From the NCBI GenBank assembly GCA_965219015.1, contig CBDCNH010000005.1, positions 558,001 through 622,000 on the forward strand: a DNA stretch of 64,000 nucleotides. The letters run 5' to 3'. The notes beneath the pieces are model-generated. The model saw only the letters and a program-made list of their open reading frames with translations, did no database searches and had not been told where the DNA came from. Below are positions 43,194 through 51,860 of this stretch, piece by piece; position 1 is the first letter of the stretch; each line of letters begins with the position of its first letter. This stretch comes from CBDCNH01 sp965219015 (GTDB lineage Bacteria > Pseudomonadota > Alphaproteobacteria > Rhodobacterales > Rhodobacteraceae). The translations under genes and the position numbers were made by a program.

Positions 43194-45116
43194 TTGGGCA
43201 ACGCGCGAAACATCGCATTCTGGGTGGTGCTGTTCCTTCTGGTGCTTGCCCTCTTCAACCTGTTCAGCGGCGGACAGAGCACCATGTCGGCCCGCACGAT
43301 CAGCTATTCCGACTTCGTCGACCGCGTCGACAGCGGCAAGGTGCAGAGCGTGACGCTCGACGGCGAGCGCGTGCAGGTGCGCGGCTCGGACGGCACGCAG
43401 TACATGACCATCAAGCCCGATGGCGTCGACGCGACGCGGATGCTCCTCGACAAGAACGTCTCCTTCGAGGCGAAGCCGCAGCAGCAGTCGGGCTTCCAGA
43501 GCCTCCTCATCTCGTTCCTCCCGTTCATCCTGCTGATCGGCGTCTGGATCTTCTTCATGAACCGGATGCAGGGCGGCGGTCGCGGCGGCGCGATGGGCTT
43601 CGGCAAGAGCCGCGCGAAGCTCCTGACCGAGAAGCACGGCCGCGTCACCTTCGACGACGTGGCGGGCATCGACGAGGCCAAGGACGAGCTCGAGGAGATC
43701 GTCGAGTTCCTCCGCAACCCCCAGAAGTTCTCGCGCCTCGGCGGCAAGATCCCGAAGGGCGCGCTCCTCGTGGGCCCGCCGGGCACCGGCAAGACGCTCC
43801 TCGCGCGCGCCATCGCGGGCGAGGCGGGCGTGCCGTTCTTCACCATCTCGGGCTCGGACTTCGTGGAGATGTTCGTGGGCGTGGGCGCGAGCCGGGTGCG
43901 CGACATGTTCGAGCAGGCGAAGAAATCCGCGCCCTGCATCGTGTTCATCGACGAGATCGACGCCGTGGGCCGGTCGCGCGGCGTGGGCTACGGCGGCGGC
44001 AACGACGAGCGCGAGCAGACGCTGAACCAGCTCCTCGTCGAGATGGACGGCTTCGAGGCCAACGAGGGCATCATCATCGTCGCCGCGACGAACCGCCCCG
44101 ACGTGCTCGATCCGGCCCTCCTGCGCCCCGGCCGCTTCGACCGCCAGGTCCAGGTGCCGAACCCCGACATCAAGGGCCGCGAGAAGATCCTCGGCGTCCA
44201 TGCCCGCAAGACCCCGCTCGCGCCCGACGTGGACCTGCGGATCATCGCGCGCGGCACGCCCGGCTTTTCCGGCGCGGACCTCGCCAACCTCGTCAACGAG
44301 GCGGCGCTGACGGCGGCCCGGATCGGTCGGCGCGCGGTCTCGATGGACGATTTCGAGAACGCCAAGGACAAGGTGATGATGGGCGCCGAGCGCCGCTCGA
44401 TGGTGATGACCGAGGATGAGAAGAAGCTCACCGCCTATCACGAGGCCGGCCACGCGATCGTCGGGCTGAACGTCCCGCAGCACGACCCGATCCACAAGGC
44501 GACGATCATTCCGCGGGGCCGCGCCCTCGGCCTGGTCCTCAGCCTGCCGGAGCGCGACCAGCTCAGCGTGACCTACACGAAGTACACCTCGAAGATCGCG
44601 ATGGCGATGGGCGGCAAGGTTGCCGAGGAGATGATCTTCGGCAAGGAGAACGTGACTTCGGGCGCGACCTCCGACATCCAGCAGGTCTCCAAGATCGCGC
44701 GCGCGATGGTCACGCAGTTCGGCATGTCCGAGGGGCTCGGCAACATCGACTACGCCAACGAGCAGCAGAGCTATCTCGGCGCCTACGGCGGCGGGACGTC
44801 GCATTCGGGAACGACGCAGAAGCTGATCGACGACGAGGTCAGGAAGCTCGTCGACGAGGGCTACGACACCGCGCGGCGGATCCTCTCGGAGAAGGCCGAC
44901 GACCTGAAGCGGCTGGCCGAGGGGCTCCTCGAGTACGAGACGCTGACCGGCCCGGAGATCCTGCGCGTCATCAACGGCGAGCCGCCGAAGCGCGGCGACG
45001 ACCGCGACGACATGCCGAAGGGCGGGAACATGCCGAGCGTCACCGCGATCCCGAAGACCAACCGGCCGAAGCAGCCCCCGCATGACGGCGGCATGGAGCC
45101 CGAGCCGCTGGCCTGA
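43194..45116 (+). CDS. ftsH: ATP-dependent zinc metalloprotease FtsH
   Basis: Membrane-bound AAA+ protease of 640 residues that degrades misfolded membrane and regulatory proteins. The TTG at 43194, preceded by AGGGAGACGGG, gives the standard N-terminus (M)GNARNIAFWVVLFLLVLAL; the ATG-like start at 43152 adds unusual residues. Two membrane segments lie at about 5-23 and 103-122. Walker A is GPPGTGKTLLARAI, Walker B CIVFIDEIDAVGR, the second-region-of-homology GRFDRQVQVPNPD, and the zinc site HEAGHAIVG. It is followed at once by a strong terminator. Confidence 0.97.
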   Translation: MGNARNIAFWVVLFLLVLALFNLFSGGQSTMSARTISYSDFVDRVDSGKVQSVTLDGERVQVRGSDGTQYMTIKPDGVDATRMLLDKNVSFEAKPQQQSGFQSLLISFLPFILLIGVWIFFMNRMQGGGRGGAMGFGKSRAKLLTEKHGRVTFDDVAGIDEAKDELEEIVEFLRNPQKFSRLGGKIPKGALLVGPPGTGKTLLARAIAGEAGVPFFTISGSDFVEMFVGVGASRVRDMFEQAKKSAPCIVFIDEIDAVGRSRGVGYGGGNDEREQTLNQLLVEMDGFEANEGIIIVAATNRPDVLDPALLRPGRFDRQVQVPNPDIKGREKILGVHARKTPLAPDVDLRIIARGTPGFSGADLANLVNEAALTAARIGRRAVSMDDFENAKDKVMMGAERRSMVMTEDEKKLTAYHEAGHAIVGLNVPQHDPIHKATIIPRGRALGLVLSLPERDQLSVTYTKYTSKIAMAMGGKVAEEMIFGKENVTSGATSDIQQVSKIARAMVTQFGMSEGLGNIDYANEQQSYLGAYGGGTSHSGTTQKLIDDEVRKLVDEGYDTARRILSEKADDLKRLAEGLLEYETLTGPEILRVINGEPPKRGDDRDDMPKGGNMPSVTAIPKTNRPKQPPHDGGMEPEPLA

Positions 45117-45136
45117 CCGCCCGCGACGACCTCGAG

Positions 45137-45169
45137 AACGCCCCGCGGCATCCCCGCGGGCGTTTTTTT
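45137..45169 (+). terminator. Intrinsic terminator after ftsH
   Basis: AACGCCCCGCGG and CCGCGGGCGTT form a GC-rich stem (one bulged C) with a 4-base loop, followed directly by seven T residues at 45163-45169. It closes the rightward tol-pal/tilS/ftsH run 20 bases after the ftsH stop. Confidence 0.9.
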
Positions 45170-45229
45170 GCCGGTTCCCGCCGCGTGCAAAGCATGGTTA
45201 TTGCTGCGCGAGGCAACGGGGCGCGGGCG

Positions 45230-46195
45230 ATGTTGACGGCCTACAGGCTCGAGGACGACAGGCTCGTCGAGGTCGGGAGCGGGGATTTTTCCGGCGTGCT
45301 CTGGATCGACATGATGAGCCCGACGGCGGAGGAGGAGCGCGCCGTCGAGGCCGCGCTTCGCATCGACGTGCCGACGCGCGAGGACATGGGCGAGATCGAG
45401 GCCTCCTCGCGGCACTACATGGAGGCCGACGTGGCCTTTCTGACCGCCAACGTGATGTCGCGGTCGCAGACCTCCGGCGCTACGCTCGCACCCGTCACGT
45501 TCATCCTCACGGACGACCGTCTGGTGACGGTGCGCTACCACGACCCGCAGCCGTTCGCGAGCTTCCGTGCGCGGGCGCTCAAGCCCGACGCGGGGCTCCA
45601 TTCGGCCGAGAGCGTGCTCATCGGGCTCTTCGAGACGGTGACGGACCGGCTCGCCGACATCCTCGAAGGCACCGCGAAGCTCAACGAGGACATCTCGACC
45701 ACGATCTTCAGCTATCGCCACACGCGCACCGGCAAGGGGTCCACCCTCGCCGACGTGCTCACCCGCATCGGGGTGGCGGAGGATCTCAACGGCAAGGTCC
45801 GAACCAGCGTCTCGAACCTCGGCCGCCTCGTCGGCTATCTCGGCCAGTTGCCGAAAGCCGGCGGCTGGAGCAAGAGCTGCAAGACGCGCATGAAGGTGCT
45901 GTCGCACGACCTGCACTCCATCGCCGACTATGCCGAGACGCAGACGCAGAAGATCACCTTCCTGCTCGACGCGAGCCTCGGGATGATCTCGATCGAACAG
46001 TCCGAGATCACCAAGCTCTTCTCGGTCGTGGCCTTCGTGTTCCTTCCCCCGACGCTGATCGCCTCGATCTACGGCATGAACTTCCGCGTCATGCCCGAGC
46101 TGCACTGGGTCGCGGGCTACCCGATGGCGCTCGGGCTGATGCTCGTCTCGGCGATCCTGCCGTACCTCTTCTTCAAGCGGCGCGGGTGGTTGTGA
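45230..46195 (+). CDS. corA: CorA-family magnesium transporter
   Basis: Pentameric inner-membrane divalent cation channel, 321 residues. The large N-terminal cytoplasmic domain runs from MLTAYRLEDDRLVEVG to about residue 255. Two C-terminal membrane helices follow, the first ending in the signature YGMNF (VVAFVFLPPTLIASIYGMNF) and the second MALGLMLVSAILPYLFF with a basic tail. ATG 45230 is chosen for similarity of the N-terminus; 45194 and 45185 lie upstream without a better ribosome site. The stop overlaps the GTG of the methyltransferase. Confidence 0.92.
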   Translation: MLTAYRLEDDRLVEVGSGDFSGVLWIDMMSPTAEEERAVEAALRIDVPTREDMGEIEASSRHYMEADVAFLTANVMSRSQTSGATLAPVTFILTDDRLVTVRYHDPQPFASFRARALKPDAGLHSAESVLIGLFETVTDRLADILEGTAKLNEDISTTIFSYRHTRTGKGSTLADVLTRIGVAEDLNGKVRTSVSNLGRLVGYLGQLPKAGGWSKSCKTRMKVLSHDLHSIADYAETQTQKITFLLDASLGMISIEQSEITKLFSVVAFVFLPPTLIASIYGMNFRVMPELHWVAGYPMALGLMLVSAILPYLFFKRRGWL

Positions 46196-46965
46196 CGGTG
46201 CGGGACTGGAGCCCGGCGGAGTATGGCGCCTTCGCCGACCTGCGCCTGCGTCCGGCGCTCGATCTGCTGGAAGCGGTCGGGCCGATCCCGGACGGACCGG
46301 TGATCGATCTCGGCTGCGGCGCGGGAGCGGCGGGTCCGGCGCTCCGGGCGCGGTTCGGCGACCGCATCGAGGGGCTCGACACGTCGCCTGCGATGCTCGC
46401 CGAGGCCCGCGCGACAGGCGCCTATGCGGCGCTGGCGCAGGCCGACATCGCCGCTTGGGCGCCGGATGCGCCGCCGGCGCTGATCTTCTCCAACGCGGTG
46501 CTGCACTGGCTGGCCGATCACGCGACGCTGGTGCCGCGCCTGGTGCGGCGCCTCGTCCCCGGCGGGACGCTGGCGGTGCAGATGCCCGACCAGTTCGACG
46601 AGCCCTCGCACCGGCTCATCCGCGAGACCGCCGCCGCGCTCTTCCCGGACCGCTTCGACCTCGACGGCTGGCACGCGCCTGTTGCGGGGGCATGCGACTA
46701 TCACCGGCTCGTGGCGCCGCTCGGCTCGGTGAAAGTATGGCGGACGGCCTACCTTCAGCGCCTCGGACCGGACCCGGACGCGCATCCGGTACGCCGCTTC
46801 ACGCAATCGACGGCGTGCCGGCCAGTCCTCGCGCGACTGACCGCGGCCGAGGCCGCGGCGTTCCTCGGCGCCTACGACGCGGCGCTGGCCGCGGCCTATC
46901 CTGCCGAGCCGGATGGCGCCGTGCTGATGCCGTTCCACCGCCTGTTCCTGACCTGCGCCCCGTGA
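46192..46965 (+). CDS. SAM-dependent methyltransferase (trans-aconitate methyltransferase-like)
   Basis: Class I methyltransferase of 257 residues. SAM-binding motif I is VIDLGCGAGAAGPAL at about 36-50, motif II acidic residue in IEGLDTSPAMLAEA, and post-motif IFSNAVLHWLADH is typical of trans-aconitate 2-methyltransferase (Tam). The N-terminus TVRDWSPAEYGAFADLRLRP also fits Tam, whose substrate is the toxic aconitase by-product trans-aconitate. The GTG at 46192 overlaps the corA stop (GTGA). Substrate is inferred and other small acids are possible. Confidence 0.78.
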   Translation: MTVRDWSPAEYGAFADLRLRPALDLLEAVGPIPDGPVIDLGCGAGAAGPALRARFGDRIEGLDTSPAMLAEARATGAYAALAQADIAAWAPDAPPALIFSNAVLHWLADHATLVPRLVRRLVPGGTLAVQMPDQFDEPSHRLIRETAAALFPDRFDLDGWHAPVAGACDYHRLVAPLGSVKVWRTAYLQRLGPDPDAHPVRRFTQSTACRPVLARLTAAEAAAFLGAYDAALAAAYPAEPDGAVLMPFHRLFLTCAP

Positions 46966-46975
46966 GGAGACCGCC

Positions 46976-47587
46976 ATGCCCGCGCTGATCCCGACCGCCT
47001 TCGCCGCCAAGGTCATCTGGGCCGGCCGCGTCGCCGACTGCGACGCCGGGATCGCCTCGGCGCCCGAGGCGGCGCTGGTGCTCACGTTCGCGGGCCCCGT
47101 CGGCGAGGCGCACAGCGGTGCCACCCGGCCCTCGTGCAGCCGGACGACGGCGCAGCACCCGCGCGGGACGGAAATCCGGAACGTCCGGCAGCTGTCGATC
47201 GTCTCGGCGGAAGAGCTCGCGGCGATCGCGGCGGAGATGGGGCTCGACGCGGTCGATCCCCGCTGGCTCGGCGCGTCGCTGGTGATCGAGGGGATCCCGG
47301 AGTTCACGCTGGTGCCGCCCTCGTCGCGGCTGCAGGGCCCGGACGGTGCGACGCTGGTCGTCGACATGGAGAACCGGCCCTGCCAGCTGCCCGCGAGGGT
47401 GATCGAGACGGCGCGTCCCGGCCACGGCGCGGCGTTCAAGCGCGCGGCGAAGCACCGGCGGGGCGTGACCGCCTGGGTGGAGCGCGAGGGCCGCCTCGCC
47501 CTCGGCGACGTGCTCGTGCTGCATGTTCCAGAACAACCCGCCTGGCCGCATCTGGGCGATGCCCGGCGTGCGGAGGCCGCCGAGTGA
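46976..47587 (+). CDS. MOSC domain-containing protein
   Basis: Protein of 203 residues related to the molybdenum-cofactor sulfurase C-terminal (MOSC) domain. It shows FAGPVGEAHSGATRPSC, RNVRQLSIVSAEELAAIAAE and LGASLVIEGIPEFTLVPPSS, the conserved core strands. MOSC proteins handle sulfur carried on a conserved cysteine; the candidate here is C134 in VVDMENRPCQLPAR. ATG 46976 follows GAGGAG. The stop overlaps the folD start by four bases, though no functional link to folate is obvious. Confidence 0.82.
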   Translation: MPALIPTAFAAKVIWAGRVADCDAGIASAPEAALVLTFAGPVGEAHSGATRPSCSRTTAQHPRGTEIRNVRQLSIVSAEELAAIAAEMGLDAVDPRWLGASLVIEGIPEFTLVPPSSRLQGPDGATLVVDMENRPCQLPARVIETARPGHGAAFKRAAKHRRGVTAWVEREGRLALGDVLVLHVPEQPAWPHLGDARRAEAAE

Positions 47588-48447
47588 TCATCGACGGCAA
47601 GGCCGAGGCGGCCGAGCTCCGCGCGCGGATCGGGGACGCGGTGGCGGGACTCGGTTTTCAGCCGGGCCTCGCGGTGGTGCTCGTCGGCGACGATCCGGCG
47701 AGCGCGGTCTACGTCCGCAACAAGGGCATCGCCACGCGCGCGGCGGGCTTGGCGAGCACCGAGCACCGGCTGCCGGCGAGCGCGAGCGAAGCCGAGATCC
47801 TCGCCGTGGTGGCGGCGCTCAACGCCGATGCGGCCGTGGACGGCATCCTGGTGCAGCTCCCGCTGCCCCGCGGGATCGACAGCGCGCGGGTGCTCGCCAC
47901 GGTCGCGCCGGAGAAGGACGTGGACGGCTTCCACGTCGAGAACGTCGGCCGGCTCTGGTCGGGGCAGGCGGCGATGGTGCCCTGCACGCCGCTCGGGTGC
48001 CTGCGGCTGCTGCGGGGCGTCCACGCCTCGCTGGCAGGGATGGCGGCGGTGGTCGTCGGCCGCTCGAACATCGTCGGCAAGCCGATGGCCGCGCTCCTTC
48101 TCGGCGCGGACTGCACCGTCACGCTCGCGCACAGCCGCACGCGCGACCTTGGCGCGGTGTGCCGGGGCGCGGACATCCTCGTCGCGGCGGTGGGCCGGCC
48201 GGGGATGATCGGCGCGGACTGGGTGCGCCCCGGCGCCACGGTGATCGACGTGGGCATCAACCGCGTCGCCGGGCCGGACGGCACCTCGCGGCTCGTCGGC
48301 GACGTGGACTTCGCGGCGGTCGAGCCCGTCGCGGGCGCGATCACGCCGGTGCCGGGCGGCGTCGGGCCGATGACGATCGCCTGCCTCCTCGCCAACACCG
48401 TCGCCGCCGCCTGCCGGGCGCGCGGCATCGCTCCGCCTGAGGTCTAG
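47584..48447 (+). CDS. folD: Bifunctional methylene-THF dehydrogenase/cyclohydrolase
   Basis: Cytoplasmic one-carbon enzyme of 287 residues producing 10-formyl-THF from 5,10-methylene-THF with NADP. Motifs: LAVVLVGDDPASAVYVRNKG (contains the YxxxK catalytic segment), DGILVQLPLPRGID, PCTPLGCLRLL, VVVGRSNIVGKPMAALLL (NADP loop) and TPVPGGVGPMTIACLLANT. GTG 47584 overlaps the MOSC stop. The last codons lie in a degenerate first unit of the downstream 27-base repeat array. Confidence 0.95.
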   Translation: MIIDGKAEAAELRARIGDAVAGLGFQPGLAVVLVGDDPASAVYVRNKGIATRAAGLASTEHRLPASASEAEILAVVAALNADAAVDGILVQLPLPRGIDSARVLATVAPEKDVDGFHVENVGRLWSGQAAMVPCTPLGCLRLLRGVHASLAGMAAVVVGRSNIVGKPMAALLLGADCTVTLAHSRTRDLGAVCRGADILVAAVGRPGMIGADWVRPGATVIDVGINRVAGPDGTSRLVGDVDFAAVEPVAGAITPVPGGVGPMTIACLLANTVAAACRARGIAPPEV

Positions 48448-48620
48448 CGGGGCATCGCTCCGGCGGAGCGTCGGCGGGGCATCGCTCCGGCGGAGCGTCA
48501 GCGGGGCATCGCTCCGGCGGAGCGTCGGCGGGGCATCGCTCCGGCGGAGCGTCGGCGGGGCATCGCTCCAGTGGAGCGTCGGCGGGGCATCGCTCCAGTG
48601 GAGCGTCAGCGTGGCATCGG
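48424..48620. repeat. 27-bp tandem hairpin array between folD and pdeM
   Basis: Six near-perfect 27-base units run head to tail from 48451 to 48612. They are preceded by a degenerate unit (48424-48450, 20 of 27 bases matching) that includes the folD stop, and followed by a partial unit inside the end of pdeM. Each unit starts GGCATCG and contains a short hairpin: CGCTCC-GGC-GGAGCG in units 1-4 and CGCTCC-AGT-GGAGCG in units 5-6. Only loop bases differ, so the stem is kept. There are no spacers, so it is not CRISPR. It may act as a bidirectional terminator between convergent genes. Confidence 0.9.
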
Positions 48621-49280
48621 GATGGCGCGCGGCGTCTCGCCCGTGAGCACGGCGCGGGCCCGCGGCGCCATCAGGCTCGCGAGCGGGGCGGCGTGGCAAT
48701 GGAGCCCGCCGGTGAAGGTGCCGTAGGCGGGCAGGATCACGCGCGCCTCGTCGACGAGGAAGCACGGCCGCACGATCGCCTGGCCGCGCGCGGCGAGGCG
48801 CGCCTTGGGGTGGAAGTGCCCCGAGACCTCGCCCGAGACCTCGCTCGCGGCGCCGGCTTGCGCGATGTGGCGGAACGTCAGCGGGCCGTGCCTAAGCGTG
48901 CCCGCATGGGTGCCGCCGAGCGACAGGGGGGCGGGATCGTGGTTGCCCGCGATCCAGATCCAGCGCCGCCCGGCCTGCAGGCTCAGGATCGCGCGCGCCG
49001 CGGCGGGTGCGAGGTCGTCGGCGGCGGGGCCGTCGTCGAAGCTGTCGCCGAGGCAGACGACCGTGCGCGCGCCCGTCCGCTCGATGTCGGCGGCGAGGCG
49101 GGCCAGCGTGTCGGCGGTCTCGAACGGCGGCAGGAGCGGGCCGCCGCGGCGCGCGATGCGTTCGGACTTGCCGAGATGCAGGTCGCTCGCGACGAGCAGC
49201 GCCTCCTCGGGCCACCAGAGCGCGCCGGAGCCGAGCGCCGCGAGCCCTGCGCCGGCGAGGGTGAAGTCGTAGTGGTTCAT
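48606..49280 (-). CDS. pdeM: Ligase-associated DNA damage response endonuclease PdeM
   Basis: Calcineurin-like metallophosphoesterase of 224 residues. Metal-binding motifs are LLVASDLHLGKSER (DxH), VVCLGDSFDDGP (GDxxD) and WIAGNHDPAP (GNHD), with SGHFHPKA as the late HxH-type motif. The gene is encoded next to the ligase-associated DEXH helicase, the typical partner. MNHYDFTLAGAGL at 49280 is the family-like start; 49298 has a somewhat better ribosome site (GAGG). The stop lies in the last unit of the 27-base array. Confidence 0.88.
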   Translation of the reverse strand: MNHYDFTLAGAGLAALGSGALWWPEEALLVASDLHLGKSERIARRGGPLLPPFETADTLARLAADIERTGARTVVCLGDSFDDGPAADDLAPAAARAILSLQAGRRWIWIAGNHDPAPLSLGGTHAGTLRHGPLTFRHIAQAGAASEVSGEVSGHFHPKARLAARGQAIVRPCFLVDEARVILPAYGTFTGGLHCHAAPLASLMAPRARAVLTGETPRAIPMPR

Positions 49281-49317
49281 GCTTCGTTCGTGACGCATCG
49301 CGCGGACCTCGGCAAGG

Positions 49318-49384
49318 CCCGCCGTCCGCAAGGGCGGCTACACAAGACCCGCCGTCCGCAAGGGCGGCTACACAAGACCCGCCG
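49318..49384. repeat. 30-bp tandem repeat at helicase 3' end
   Basis: Two identical 30-base copies (49318-49347 and 49348-49377) and a partial third. Each holds GCCGTCC-GCAA-GGGCGGC, a 7-base-pair hairpin that in plus-strand RNA has a GNRA tetraloop. The helicase stop codon (TAG on the minus strand, 49368-49370) is in copy 2, and copy 1 supplies a second in-frame TAG at 49338-49340. Confidence 0.88.
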
Positions 49385-51772
49385 CGGCCATCAGGCGCTC
49401 GGCGGTCTCGGCGACGATGCGCTCGCGGCCGGTGCCGTGGATCGGCACGCGGCCCTGTTCGAGGAACATCGGCAGCGCCAGCGGCGTCACCCGGTCGAGC
49501 CGGAGATGGTCGATCCGCCCGCCGACGCGGGCGAGCATGTCCTCGATGCGGCCGAAGTCCACCATGCCGCGGTCGGCCTCCTCGCGGGTGATCTTGAGCA
49601 TCAGGTGCCCGGGGTCGTGGCGGCGCAGGGTGTCGTAGAGGATGTCGGTCGAGAACGTCGCCTGCCGGCCGGACTTCCTCTGGCCGGGCAGGTTGCGCTC
49701 GATGAGCCCCGCGATCAGCGCCGCGTTGCGGAAGGTGCGCTTCATCACCGCGTTGCCCGCGAGCCAGGTCTCGAGGCCCTCGCGCAGGGCGCCGCGGCGT
49801 CGAAGAGGGGGGCCGCGTCGGCGAGCGGGTCGAGCCCCCAGATCAGCGTCGCGTAGTCCGTGGCGACGAAGCCCAGGGGGTTCAGCCCCAGCTCCTCCAT
49901 CCGCTTCGTCACGAGAAGCCCCAGCGTCTGCTGGCCGTTGCGGCCCGCGAAGCCGTAGATGCAGACGTGCTCGCGGCTCTCGTGCGGGAAGCTCTCGACG
50001 AGGAGCCGGCCCACTTCGGGGAGCCGCGACACGCGCCGCTGCAGCGCCAGCCACTCGGCGACGGGGGGCGGCAGGTCGGGCCAGGCGGGGGCGCGGAACA
50101 TCTCGAGGATGCGGTGCGTGAGGAGCGTCGAGGTCGCGAACTTGGTGCCGTTGAAGACCGCCACCCGCGGGTCGCGGCCGGGCTGGCGCGTGACCTCGAC
50201 GGTCATCTCGCGCAGGCCCTCGTAGCGCACCACCTCGCCGCCGATGAGGAAGGTGTCGCCGGGGGTGAGCGTGGCGGCGAAGCCCTCCTCGACCTCGCCG
50301 AGCGGCATGCCCCCGCCGCGGTTCTTCAGCCGCACCTTCAGCGTCTCGATGTCGATGATGGTGCCGATGTTCATGCGGATGCCGCGCGCGGCGCGCGGGT
50401 CGCGCAGGGACCAGCGGCCGTCCACGAGGCGGAGCCGCTGCCAGCGGTCGTAGGCGCGCAGCGCGTAGCCGCCGGTGGCCGCGAAGTCGAGGCAGGCGTC
50501 GAAGTCGGGGCGGGCGAGGCCGGCGTAGCTCCCCGCGGTGGTGACCTCGGCATAGAGCGCGTCCGCGTCGAAGGGCCCTGCGGCGGCGGTGACGAGGATG
50601 TGCTGGCAGAGCACGTCGCGCGGTCCCGGCCCGCGCGGCTCGCCGTCGAGGTCGCGCGCGCGCACCGCCTGCAGCGCGGCCTGGCACTCCACCACCTCGA
50701 AGCGGTTCGCGGGCACGAGGAGCGCCTTCGAGGGCGCGTTGTAGCGGTGGTTGGCGCGGCCGATGCGCTGCACGAGGCGCTTGACGTTCTTCGGCGCGCC
50801 GACCTGGATCACGAGGTCCACGTCGCCCCAGTCGATGCCGAGGTCGAGGCTGCCGGTGCAGACGATGGCGCGAAGCTCCCCCGCCACCATCGCCGCCTCG
50901 ACGCGGGTGCGCTGCTCGCGCGACAGCGAGCCGTGGTGGATGCCGATGGGGAGCTGGCCCTCGTTGGCCATCCAGAGGTCGCGGAAGAAGAGCTCGGCCT
51001 GCGCGCGGGTGTTGTGGAACACGAGCGTGGTGCGGTGGCGCGCGATCTCGGCGAGCACGTCCGGGATCGCGTAGCGCCCGCCGCCGCCGGCCCAGGGCGG
51101 GGGGGCCGCGGTCGCGAGCATGGCGATGTCGGGGTCGGGGCCGGGGTCGGCCACCACGATCTGCGCGCGGTCCGGGTGGCGCGCGAGGAAGCGGCCGATG
51201 GCGGCGGGATCCTCCACCGTCGCCGAGAGCCCGACGCGCGCGAGGCCGGGGCAGAGGGTGCCGAGCCGCGCGAGGCAGAGCATGAGCTGGTCGCCGCGCT
51301 TGCTCTCGGCGAGCGCGTGGATCTCGTCCACGACGACGCGCCGGAGGCCCGCGAACATGCGGCTCGCGTCCTCGTAGCTGAGGAGGAGCGCGAGGCTCTC
51401 GGGCGTCGTCAGCAGGATGTGCGGCGGGTCGGCGCGCTGCGCCTTGCGGCGGGTCTGGCTGGTGTCGCCGGTGCGGTCCTCGATGCGGACGGGGAGGCCC
51501 ATCTCGGCGACCGGGCGGCGGAGGTTGCGCCCGATGTCGGCGGCGAGCGCCTTCAGGGGCGAGATGTAGAGCGTGTGGAGGCCAGGGTGCCCGACATCCG
51601 CGAGTTCGATCAGCGTCGGGAGGAACCCGGCGAGGGTCTTGCCGCCGCCCGTCGGCGCGATGAGGAGGAGCGCCGGCGCGCCCGCACGATCGAGCATCGC
51701 CTGCTGATGCGGGTGGAGGCTCCAGCCATGTGCCGCGAACCAGTCCTGGAAGCGGAGGGGCAGGGGGGCCAT
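49368..51772 (-). CDS. Ligase-associated DEXH-box helicase (Lhr-type), apparent frameshift
   Basis: Superfamily 2 helicase of about 801 residues once one base is restored. N-terminal RecA domains: LLIAPTGGGKTLAGFLPTL (Walker A), VVVDEIHALAESKRGDQLML (DEIH), RVGLSATVEDP, ICTGSLDLGIDWGDVDL and LVQRIGRANHRYNAPSKAL. The Lhr-core part follows (GTIIDIETLKVRLKNRGGG, GDTFLIGGEVVRYEG). The frame breaks at about 49788-49796: one frame reads PLFDAAAPCARA and the other resumes at ALREGLETWLAGNAVMKRTF, so one G appears to be missing in GGCGCC. The start at 51772 gives MAPLPLRFQDWFAAHGW. It forms with pdeM the ligase-associated repair set; a ligase and exonuclease are not in this window. Confidence 0.88.
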
Positions 51773-51860
51773 GCGCCTGACTACGCGATCGCGCCGGCGG
51801 ACGGAACCGCAGCCGTGGCCCGACGCTTCGCCCCGGCACGCGCGGCAGGAAAGGGGCGGA

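Noticed and set aside
48424..48620. CRISPR array
   Set aside because: Repeats are contiguous 27-base units without unique spacers, and no cas genes are present.
48424..48620. Repetitive 9-residue protein encoded on the minus strand through the array
   Set aside because: The frame differs from pdeM, no start or ribosome site is near, and the array overlaps the ends of two real genes.
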